In this document: positions 41,974 through 48,198 of the stretch, piece after piece | Numbering within the stretch: position 1 is the stretch's first letter | Layout of the letters: each line of letters starts with the position of its first letter | NCBI GenBank assembly: GCA_013362315.1 | Contig: JABFWL010000186.1 | Coordinates: forward strand, 1-48,198 | DNA length: 48,198 nt | Reading direction: 5' to 3' | DNA from: Catenulispora sp. | GTDB taxonomy: Bacteria; Actinomycetota; Actinomycetes; Streptomycetales; Catenulisporaceae | Notes under the pieces: generated by a model | Database searches by the model: none | Told to the model about the DNA's origin: nothing | The model's input: only the letters and a program-made list of their open reading frames with translations | Made by a program: the position numbers and the translations under genes

Positions 41974-42552
41974 ATGTCAGACGCCGAGCGTACCGACCTG
42001 AACCGGTTGCGGGACATCATCCGCAACGCCCAGCAGACCGGCGACCAGTACCCGGTGGATCCGAAGGCGCGCGTCGTGGTCGGGTCCGAGGGCGAGATCT
42101 ACACCGGCGAAGCGCCGGTGGGACGGCCCCTGAGCAAGGTGCAGCACGGAACGTTCGCCGCGCGGGTCCGCGGGCGCGAGGTCGAGGATCTGCGGTGGGC
42201 GGCCACGCACATGCCGCGTAACACCCGGTTCATCGACCACCCCGACGCGCGCGGCTGGTGCTACAGCTTCCGGTCGCAGATGGGTCGGCCCTACACGATG
42301 TTCGCCTACTTCGACGGTTCCAGTTACCAGGTGAAACTGGTCGAGCCGCGGATCGAGGGCTTGATCGGGGTCCACTCCTCGCACCTGTTCGCCAATGGCA
42401 AACTGTGCCTGAGCCAGTACGGCGGATCGGGGCAGCCGAGCCTGGAGGAGGCCTACTCCAAGTCGGTGCTGTGGGCCACCGGCATGGACGTGGTGCTGGC
42501 CGGGTATCCGTTCCCGTTCTCGGTCAACAATGAGGGTGAATACGACCTCTGA
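41974..42552 (+). CDS. E2-like ubiquitin-conjugating protein, prokaryotic type
   Basis: This 192-residue protein looks like a bacterial E2. The core is WCYSFRSQMGRPYTMFAYFDGSSYQVKLVEP, then GLIGVHSSHLFANGKLCLSQYGG, with C145 at the usual E2 catalytic position after a G-K-L strand (compare G-x-I-C-L in E2s). The helices after it (PSLEEAYSKSVLWATGMDVVLAG) fit the E2 C-terminal half. The first 85 residues are an extra domain of unclear fold. ATG 41974 follows GGGGG. It opens a four-gene operon whose next gene encodes a JAB-E1 fusion, which strengthens the call. I see no RING or HECT partner. The start of the operon is tightly spaced (15 bp to the next gene). Confidence 0.82.
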   Translation: MSDAERTDLNRLRDIIRNAQQTGDQYPVDPKARVVVGSEGEIYTGEAPVGRPLSKVQHGTFAARVRGREVEDLRWAATHMPRNTRFIDHPDARGWCYSFRSQMGRPYTMFAYFDGSSYQVKLVEPRIEGLIGVHSSHLFANGKLCLSQYGGSGQPSLEEAYSKSVLWATGMDVVLAGYPFPFSVNNEGEYDL

Positions 42553-42567
42553 GCTGGGGGTGCGGGT

Positions 42568-44301
42568 GTGCTGACGCCGGTGCGGGTCGCGGACTACGTG
42601 CTGGACGCGATCGCGGCGCGGATCGGGGCCGTCGCGCCGGAGCAGGGCGGCGCGCTGCTGGGGCTGCCCGGCGTGGACTATGTCACCGGGTTCCTGCACG
42701 ACGCCGGGGCGGCGACGACCGGCAGCCGGTATCAGAACACCGATCGGCTCATCGCGGCCATCGCCGAGCGCGAGGGCGCGACGGCCGCGCGGTTCAAGGG
42801 CATCGTGCACTCGCATCCGCCGGGGATGCCGGTGCCGTCCGGGCAGGACCGCTCCGAGTACGCCGAGTCGCTGCGCCTGAATCCGCACCTGGCGCGCTAC
42901 CTGGCGCCGATCGTCACGCACGACGTCGACACGCCGCTGGCCGGGCACGAGGTGCGGCTCGGGCCGGCGCGGATCTCGTTCTACGGCGCGCACCGGGCGC
43001 CGGACGGCGTGCAGGTGGAACCGGTGCGGCCGGTGGTGGTGCCGATCGTCAGGATGCTGCGACGTGCCGGCGTGCAGCCGAACGCCGATCCGGCGGCCGT
43101 GGACGTGGACGGCGCCGCGCTGCTGGCCACGCAGGCCCGGATCCCCGGCTTCGGTGAGGTCACGGTCTTGTTCGGCGCCGACTTCCCCGCCACCGCACCG
43201 ATCCTGCTGCCCGGCGAGTCCGGAGACGGGCTGCCGGTCCTGGAATGGGACCTCGGGCTGCCGCCGCTGGAGCGGCTGGCCGCCGCCATGCCGGCGCTGC
43301 GGCGCGGACGGCGGGCACGACCGCGCCTGCGGCCCCGTTCCCCTTCTCGCGAAGCAGATGATGCCTCGCACGATGCGAACCCCACCGGCGCCCTCTTCGC
43401 CCGCACCGAGGGCCTTCTGTCGCCGACGCTCGCCGGACGCAGGGTGCTGATTGTGGGCGCCGGCTCGGTGGGTTCGTACGTCGCCGAGACGATGGCCCGC
43501 AGCGGCGTCGGCGCGTTCACGATCGTGGACCCGGACGAGGTGGAGCCCGCGAACCTGGGACGCGGTGCGTATCGCGTGGCCGACGTGGGACTGGACAAGG
43601 CCCGGGCGCTGGCCGACCTCGTGCTGTCCGTCAACCCGGGCGCACATGCCGAGATCCACATTGCCCGCCATGAGGATGTGGACCTCGGGCAGCTCGTCAG
43701 CGCATCAGACCTCGTCGTCGCCGCGACCGACGACCCGCAGGCGCAGACTCGCCTCGGCCACTTCGCTTACTGGCACGCCCGTCCCACGGTGTTCCCGGGC
43801 CTGTATCAGGGTGCGCACGGCGGTGAGGTGATCGTCGCCGCGCCCGGAACCGCTTGCTTCACTTGCGCCACCGGCGGGGTACGTGCGGACTTGCAGGAGA
43901 CCGCTAGCGGATCGGTCACCGCCGCCACCGACTACGGGACAGGACGCCTGATCGCCGAACCGGGCCTGCTGCCCGACATCCACCAGGTGTCGGCGGCAGC
44001 GGTGAAGATCGCGCTCGGCTTGTTGCATGACGCCGCCGACGGGTCAGACGCCGCCCGGTTCGCCCAGGGCATCCTCAAATCCGGGACCACGTACGCCGTC
44101 TTCGGCCACGAGCCCGACTACTGGATCTTCGCCGATCTCCTGCGCGGGGCGCCGGCCCAGTACGCGTACCAGTCGTTGTGGCTGTCGGTCCAGAGCCGCC
44201 CCGACTGCCCGGTTTGCGGAGACCCGCAAGGCCGTACCGACCCGAGTACTTACCAGGAGCCGGACGTAGACCTCGTCAGGGCCCTGAGGGACGCCGAGTG
44301 A
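42568..44301 (+). CDS. JAB (JAMM) peptidase-E1-like adenylating enzyme fusion
   Basis: This 577-residue protein has three parts. Residues 1-145 form a JAMM metalloprotease with E25, H81, H83 and D94 (HSHPPG..PSGQD). Residues 150-245 may be an inactive UBC/RWD-like domain (VTVLFGADFPATAPILLP). Residues 288-550 form a ThiF/MoeB-type E1 with GAGSVGS at 297-303, D321/D323, R332, K344 and D388. The two CxxC pairs (C430/C433, C547/C550) look zinc-binding, and they are the only cysteines in the E1 half. No cysteine lies where MoeB-type E1s place the transfer Cys. The GTG start 42568 follows GGGGG. The last codons overlap the next gene by 4 bp (GTGA). Confidence 0.9.
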   Translation: MLTPVRVADYVLDAIAARIGAVAPEQGGALLGLPGVDYVTGFLHDAGAATTGSRYQNTDRLIAAIAEREGATAARFKGIVHSHPPGMPVPSGQDRSEYAESLRLNPHLARYLAPIVTHDVDTPLAGHEVRLGPARISFYGAHRAPDGVQVEPVRPVVVPIVRMLRRAGVQPNADPAAVDVDGAALLATQARIPGFGEVTVLFGADFPATAPILLPGESGDGLPVLEWDLGLPPLERLAAAMPALRRGRRARPRLRPRSPSREADDASHDANPTGALFARTEGLLSPTLAGRRVLIVGAGSVGSYVAETMARSGVGAFTIVDPDEVEPANLGRGAYRVADVGLDKARALADLVLSVNPGAHAEIHIARHEDVDLGQLVSASDLVVAATDDPQAQTRLGHFAYWHARPTVFPGLYQGAHGGEVIVAAPGTACFTCATGGVRADLQETASGSVTAATDYGTGRLIAEPGLLPDIHQVSAAAVKIALGLLHDAADGSDAARFAQGILKSGTTYAVFGHEPDYWIFADLLRGAPAQYAYQSLWLSVQSRPDCPVCGDPQGRTDPSTYQEPDVDLVRALRDAE

Positions 44302-45026
44302 GCGCCCTCTATCCGACGCCCTCGCCGACCGCCACCGCGTGGCTGTCGCGGCTGCGCGGCACCCTCGCCACTCTCGACGACCTCCCCGATCTCGCCGACA
44401 AGGTGCCCGCCACCGGCACGGTCGATGTGGAAACCCTTGCCGCGCAACTGAAAGCCGAAGCGCCCGAAGCCTCGGAGCTGCCTGGCGAAACGCTCGAAGC
44501 AGCCCTGCGTCAGTACGAAGCGGCAATCAATGGTTTGACAAGCGCGTTCGGCCTCCGGCCCGCGACCGTCGTCATCGCCCTCGGCCGCGGCCAGCCGCTC
44601 GGCGAACTGGATCCGCTGGTGGCCGCGGCCATGGGACAGGTGGCCGAGATCAATACCCTGACGTCCTCGGGAACCGTCACCATCGAGAAGGCCGGCCGGT
44701 CCACCACCCTCATCGCCGCCACCACCGTCGGGCCGCCGGTCGGCCCGCTCCGCGTGCCCTGGCCGGACCGCGACGACGTCTGGCTGTGCGCGGTCCCGGC
44801 TGCCGACCCGCTCCGGTCCGCGCACGAGGCGCTGGCCCGGATCCTGCCTCAGACCGGCGTCCTGCGCTCCGCCGTCCGGGCCGCCCCCGCGGCCCTGCAC
44901 GCCGCACTTCTGACCGTCGATCCGGCCGCCGACCCCGAGCTCGTCATGGCGCGGCTGGAGGGCTGGCGCACGGCCCTGGAACAGCTGCACCGCGGCGCCG
45001 TCACGATCCACTGGGAGCAGGCATAG
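44298..45026 (+). CDS. unrecognised protein in the ubiquitin-like operon
   Basis: I cannot assign a family to this 242-residue soluble protein. GTG 44298 overlaps the previous stop (GTGA), so translation is coupled. Residues 10-110 look helical (two amphipathic stretches with many Leu/Glu/Ala), residues 115-185 contain beta-like strands (INTLTSSGTVTIEKAGRSTTLIAATT), and residues 185-235 look helical again. It has one cysteine, no membrane span and no C-terminal Gly-Gly. A longer in-frame start (44178) would run back into the E1 gene and is rejected. Candidates are a target adaptor, regulator, or a very diverged modifier; none is supported by a motif. Confidence 0.72.
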   Translation: MSALYPTPSPTATAWLSRLRGTLATLDDLPDLADKVPATGTVDVETLAAQLKAEAPEASELPGETLEAALRQYEAAINGLTSAFGLRPATVVIALGRGQPLGELDPLVAAAMGQVAEINTLTSSGTVTIEKAGRSTTLIAATTVGPPVGPLRVPWPDRDDVWLCAVPAADPLRSAHEALARILPQTGVLRSAVRAAPAALHAALLTVDPAADPELVMARLEGWRTALEQLHRGAVTIHWEQA

Positions 45027-45629
45027 ATGGCCAACGACAACATCGAGAAGATCCGCGGCGCGGTCTCCGGCGGCCGCGCGGTCCGCGACCTGCGGGTGGT
45101 CCGGCGCGGCCGGAGCCACCGCCCGCATCTGCGCCCGGCGCCGCGCACGCCCGGCGAGTTCGTGCTGGCGCTGCTGTCGATCGGGATGACGTTCCTGGCG
45201 CTGCTGTTCGCGATGACCGCCGCGCAGCTGGCCGCGTTCTGGATCGGCGACCACGCGCAGCACCACGGCCGGCCCTGGCCGGTGTTCCGGGCGCTGGGCT
45301 ACCGGCCGTGGAACCTCAGATCCGAGGACTACCTCTACCACGCGATGTACGAGGAGTTCCGGCTGCTGCCGTGGATCCTGATCGTCGCGGTGCTGACCGC
45401 CGCGGTGGCGCGGCCCTACCAGGCGGTGCTGGCCGCCTTCACGGCCGGGATCGTGGAGAACAACTGGTGGCTGCACCTGCCGACCTACGACTTCCCGAAG
45501 TGGTTCGCCGACCTCGTCGACAAGCAGCGGACGCTGCTGGAGCACCATGATCCGTGGCAGGCCTTCGGGATCCTGCTGGGACTAGCCTTCGTGGCGATGG
45601 CCTGGGCCGAACGGACCCAGGCCACCTAG
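45027..45629 (+). CDS. membrane protein of the ubiquitin-like operon
   Basis: This 200-residue protein starts directly at ATG 45027, next to the stop of the previous gene, so it is operonic. The N-terminal 42 residues are strongly basic. Membrane spans are visible at 45-73 (FVLALLSIGMTFLALLFAMTAA), 112-143 (LLPWILIVAVLTAAVARPYQAVLAAFTAGIV, with a central Pro) and 178-194 (QAFGILLGLAFVAMAW). Tyr/Trp-rich loops lie between them (GYRPWNLRSEDYLYHAMYEEF, NNWWLHLPTYDFPKW). No family is recognised. It could anchor the system, be its main substrate or be a membrane effector; position alone does not decide. A convergent GH130 gene follows. Confidence 0.78.
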   Translation: MANDNIEKIRGAVSGGRAVRDLRVVRRGRSHRPHLRPAPRTPGEFVLALLSIGMTFLALLFAMTAAQLAAFWIGDHAQHHGRPWPVFRALGYRPWNLRSEDYLYHAMYEEFRLLPWILIVAVLTAAVARPYQAVLAAFTAGIVENNWWLHLPTYDFPKWFADLVDKQRTLLEHHDPWQAFGILLGLAFVAMAWAERTQAT

Positions 45630-45645
45630 AACTCCTACGCCGGCC

Positions 45646-46605
45646 TCAGCCGTACTGCAGCAGGTAGTCCATGACCTCCGACATGTTGCCGGTGGCCACG
45701 GCGATGACCGAGTCGCCGGCGCCGTAGTACAGCCGCAGGTCGCCGGTCTCCGGGTCGTGGACCATGCCGGTCGGGAACACCACGTTCGGCACGTCGCCGT
45801 GCGTCTCGTAGTCCATGGCCGGGCCGAGCACCCACTGCGGGGAGCGGCGCAGCACCTTGGCCGGGTTGTCCAGGTCGAACAGCACCAGCCCGGCGCGGTA
45901 GAGCGGGCCGGCGGCCATCTGCTTCACGCCGTGGTAGACGCCCAGCCAGCCGTGCTCGGTCTCGATCGGTGCCGGGCCCAGACCCATGCGGGCGGCGTCC
46001 CACCAGGCTCCCTCGCGGCTGGCCATCACCGGCTCCGGCGAGCTCCAGGTGCGCAGGTCCTGCGACCGGGACAGCCAGACGTCCGCGCCGCCGACGTGGG
46101 CCGAGTACGGGCGGTGGTACAGGATGAAGTCCCCGCCCACCCGCCGGGGCAGCAGCGAGGCGTTCTTGTCCTCCGGCGGCATCACGACGCCGAGCTTCTC
46201 CACCGACTGGAAGTCCTCGGTGGTGGCCAGGGCGACGCAGGGGCCCGAGGGGCCGTAGGCGGTGTAGGAGATGACGTACGTCGACAGCTCCGCCACGAAG
46301 GTGATGCGGCAGTCCTCGACGCCCCACATGCTGGTCTGGTCGGCCGGGTCGTCGGCCAGCAGCGGCTTGTGGTCCACCCGCCAGCCGTGCACGCCGTCGG
46401 GCGAGCGCGCCACCGTCAGGTGGGACAGGCCGCGGCGGTCCTCGACGCGGCACAGGAGCACGGTGTCACCGTCGTGAGTGGTGGCTCCGGGGTTGAAGAC
46501 GGTGTTGATCTGGTAGGGCCAGTCATCCGCGGTCAGGATCGGATTGGCGGGTTCCCGGTGGAACAGTTCGCCGTGGGGGCTGGTGGTGCCGAGCGGCGTC
46601 GACAT
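45646..46605 (-). CDS. GH130-family glycoside phosphorylase
   Basis: This 319-residue cytosolic five-bladed propeller enzyme is of glycoside hydrolase family 130, whose members phosphorolyse beta-mannosides. It contains NPGATTHDGDTVLLCRVEDRRGLSHL, SMWGVEDCRITFV, FILYHRPYS, WLGVYHGVKQMAAGPLYRAGLVLFDLDNP and VVFPTGMVHDPETGDLRLYYGAGDSVIAVAT, all standard for the family. The substrate linkage cannot be told from sequence. ATG 46605 follows GAGG. Upstream lies a 525-bp gap, and on the far side the barrel-like gene (47131-48180) points the same way, so the two may form a transcription unit only if read-through passes the hairpin. Confidence 0.88.
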   Translation of the reverse strand: MSTPLGTTSPHGELFHREPANPILTADDWPYQINTVFNPGATTHDGDTVLLCRVEDRRGLSHLTVARSPDGVHGWRVDHKPLLADDPADQTSMWGVEDCRITFVAELSTYVISYTAYGPSGPCVALATTEDFQSVEKLGVVMPPEDKNASLLPRRVGGDFILYHRPYSAHVGGADVWLSRSQDLRTWSSPEPVMASREGAWWDAARMGLGPAPIETEHGWLGVYHGVKQMAAGPLYRAGLVLFDLDNPAKVLRRSPQWVLGPAMDYETHGDVPNVVFPTGMVHDPETGDLRLYYGAGDSVIAVATGNMSEVMDYLLQYG

Positions 46606-46628
46606 CTTTTGCCTCGCAGGGGGTCTGG

Positions 46629-46654
46629 TTGCGAACAGGTTTCGATCTTCGCAA
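46629..46654. promoter_or_regulatory. possible operator upstream of GH130
   Basis: TTGCGAA (46629-46635) and TTCGCAA (46648-46654) are exact complements separated by 12 bp, starting 24 bp upstream of the GH130 start codon. The spacer is longer than in most repressor sites. Confidence 0.45.
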
Positions 46655-47026
46655 ACGGCACAGTTCGCCGCTGGAAAGCACCGACTGTAGCGCCCGTGAT
46701 CACACCCTGTCCGGTCAACACGCGAAACGCTGGCGCCATGCGGGGATTCCATATGCCCGCACGGTGCGGCAGTTCCACGTCTTTTCGCCACGGCCCGCCA
46801 GGCTGCGCTTCTTGCGGGCCAGGGCGGCGCCAGGGCCGTTCGTGTGACGAAGGCCACACCGCGGCACTAGCGGGGACCGTATGGCAAGCCGGACCCTCGC
46901 CACCTTATGCTTGCTCGGCTGTTGATGGGTTTCCTGCAGTTCACAGAGCTGTGATGCCGCGATTGCGGCCAAATCAGCGTGGGTACCACCGTGCTGCTGC
47001 TGGTGGTCGCCCGCCACCACGACGGT

Positions 47027-47070
47027 CGGCCCCGGTCGCGCCCCGCTCAGGAGGGGGCGGCCCGGGGCCG
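47027..47070 (-). terminator. strong hairpin downstream of the barrel-like gene
   Basis: CGGCCCCGG pairs with CCGGGGCCG and, inside it, CGCCCC pairs with GGGGCG, giving a long GC-rich stem 61 bp past the stop codon of the 47131 gene. A T-rich tail is weak, so termination is likely rather than proven. Confidence 0.6.
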
Positions 47071-47130
47071 ATTCCTTCGGCACAACGGCTCAGTCAGCCT
47101 CAGGCAGGCTCACACTGGCTCACACTGAGC

Positions 47131-48180
47131 TCACACCAGGTTCGCCCGGCGCAGCGCCAGCAGCGCCTGGTAGTAGGCCAGCGTCGACTCAGCCCCCTGA
47201 TTCGGGTTGGCGTCGGTCGCGCGCAGCCCGTCGCGCCCGCCGCCGCTGCTCGCGTCGTAGAGCGGGATGCCCAGCCGGTTCGCGCCGAGGAACCACTCGA
47301 AGGCGCGGCGGGCGCGCTGGGCGTAGAACTCCCGCCCGGTCACCCGCCAGGCCTCGGCGCAGGCCTCCACCACCGCCGCGGCGTCGATGGGCTGCTCGTC
47401 GCCCTCGTACTCCGGCTGCGGGATGCCCTTGCACCGCCACAGGTTGCCGACCAGCCGCAGTGTCCCGTCCGGCTGATCGGCGCCCAGGCCGACCTGGCCG
47501 AGGTACCAGTCCAGCGCGGTCAGCGCGTGCTCCACCACCGCCGCGTCGCCGGTCCGCTCGCCGCCGGCCAGCAGCGCCTGCGGCAGGCGGGCGTTGTCGT
47601 AGGTGAGCTCGTCCTCGAACCAGGGCCAGTCGTTGTCGGCGTTCGCGGTGAAGGCGGCGTCCAGCCGCGCGACGCCGAGCGCCAGCTCGGGGGCCGGCTC
47701 GGGCATGCGCACCAGGCCGAGCAGCGCGTAGGCGGTGGAGCGGACGGTGGTCAGCGTGGCCAGGGCCGCACGGGCGGCGGTGAGCTGCCCGGCGGCGCGC
47801 TCGCGGAGCTTGTCCGGCACCGAGCCGCCGGCCGCGACCTCGCCCAGCCCCCACAGCAGCCGGCCCACGTGGTCGCCGCGGTGCGGCTCGTCGAGCCAGC
47901 CGCCGGCCGCGTCACGCATGTTGCGGCAGGCCAGGGTCTCCTTGTCGTATCCGGCCTCCAGGAAGTCCAGCGAGGTGTCGAGCCAGGCGTGCGGATCGGT
48001 GCCCTGCAGGTCCTGCACCGGGAGCATGCAAAGCCCGGCTGCCACAATCGCCAGCCGGGCCACGTCATCCACGCAATAGCCGGATTCCAGATCCGGCTTG
48101 GCTTGCTCGCTGAACTGGACGATGCCGCCGGAGTCGGTGATCCGGTTCAGGTGCGTGAGCTTCAGCTTCGGAACGTCCAC
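47131..48180 (-). CDS. alpha/alpha-barrel-like protein next to GH130
   Basis: This 349-residue protein looks helical throughout with repeated Trp/Leu-rich helices (HAWLDTSLDFLEAGYDKETLACRNM, GWLDEPHRGDHVGRLLWGLGE, ALLGLVRMPEPAPELA, TLAYYQALLALRR). It also has conserved-looking SGYCVDDVARLAIVA and ADNDWPWFEDELTYDNARLPQALLAG. Similar proteins often sit beside GH130 genes and are annotated loosely as glycosyltransferases or as toroid-fold sugar enzymes; I assign no activity. GTG 48180 follows GGGGAGG with 5-bp spacing. The frame stays open to the window edge, so it could also be the C-terminal part of a larger protein. Confidence 0.68.
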   Translation of the reverse strand: MDVPKLKLTHLNRITDSGGIVQFSEQAKPDLESGYCVDDVARLAIVAAGLCMLPVQDLQGTDPHAWLDTSLDFLEAGYDKETLACRNMRDAAGGWLDEPHRGDHVGRLLWGLGEVAAGGSVPDKLRERAAGQLTAARAALATLTTVRSTAYALLGLVRMPEPAPELALGVARLDAAFTANADNDWPWFEDELTYDNARLPQALLAGGERTGDAAVVEHALTALDWYLGQVGLGADQPDGTLRLVGNLWRCKGIPQPEYEGDEQPIDAAAVVEACAEAWRVTGREFYAQRARRAFEWFLGANRLGIPLYDASSGGGRDGLRATDANPNQGAESTLAYYQALLALRRANLV

Positions 48181-48198
48181 GCGCGCCTCCCCGACGCC

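Larger units (their letters stand above)
46606..47130. other. 525-bp intergenic region
   Basis: I see no gene here that I can support on either strand. It holds a TTGCGAA/TTCGCAA inverted repeat (46629-46654) close to the GH130 start, a GACCACC/GGTGGT-type small repeat near 46986-47008, and a strong hairpin at 47027-47070 that follows the 47131 gene. The GH130 promoter must also lie here. Confidence 0.7.

Noticed and set aside
41977-43671. 564-codon minus-strand frame opposite the E2 and JAB-E1 genes
   Set aside because: The plus strand shows E2 and JAMM/E1 motifs; the minus frame is Arg/Gly/His filler.
44178-44298. Earlier start for the 242-residue operon protein
   Set aside because: It would overlap the E1 C-terminal CPVC zinc region by 120 bp. 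The GTGA overlap start at 44298 is normal for coupled operon genes.
1-48198. rRNA, tRNA, insertion sequences or prophage genes
   Set aside because: No such sequence was recognised. The small repeats found are not flanked by transposase-like frames.

Overview
This window is high-GC DNA (third codon positions almost all G or C) with many GTG starts, secreted glycosidases, a large regulator with an N-terminal NTPase, and many small regulator/target pairs. All of this points to a filamentous, soil-type actinobacterium. A Catenulispora- or Streptomyces-like genus is a guess from style, not a demonstrated identity. I saw no rRNA, tRNA, CRISPR array, transposase or phage gene. The window looks like chromosomal accessory (arm-like) sequence with one core gene, valS.

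Layout. 1-6.2 kb: a LuxR-type ATPase regulator cut by the left edge, a VOC protein, a zinc alcohol dehydrogenase, a small membrane protein, and a divergent MarR/cupin pair with two operators. 6.3-17.9 kb: a secreted BNR propeller protein, a secreted TAP-type hydrolase, an orphan small protein, valyl-tRNA synthetase, a flavin monooxygenase, a VOC/TetR divergent pair and a lipoprotein. 18-26 kb: a DUF1877 protein, a TetR/NAD-epimerase pair, an Ada-AlkA fusion tail-to-tail with AlkB, a GH2 exo-glucosaminidase with a sharp palindromic operator, and a lipoprotein. 26-33 kb: an ECF sigma factor translationally coupled to a membrane partner and facing an HtrA-like protease lipoprotein, a second MarR/cupin pair, DUF1275 and DUF4389 membrane proteins, and a SnoaL-like/TetR pair. 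33-37.7 kb: kdgD and uronate dehydrogenase under a divergent IclR regulator, then AraC/DUF2000 and an ArsR-type regulator. 37.8-41.9 kb: two DHA2-type MFS exporters and an MmyB-type XRE regulator.

41.97-45.63 kb holds the most unusual element: a compact four-gene operon encoding a stand-alone E2-like protein, a JAB (JAMM peptidase)-E1 (ThiF-like adenylating enzyme) fusion, an unrecognised soluble protein and an unrecognised membrane protein. This is a bacterial ubiquitin-like conjugation system with no visible ubiquitin-like modifier gene. Its E1 half has no cysteine except two CxxC pairs that look zinc-binding. The window ends with a GH130 phosphorylase and an alpha/alpha-barrel-like partner.

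How the genes work together. The recurring theme is a one-component regulator transcribed away from its likely target, with paired palindromes in the shared gap (MarR, TetR, IclR, ArsR and XRE types). Pathway-level links are alkylation repair (Ada-AlkA plus AlkB), oxidative uronate catabolism (uronate dehydrogenase plus KdgD plus IclR), chitosan or glucosamine-oligomer degradation (GH2), envelope stress (ECF plus HtrA), and the ubiquitin-like operon.
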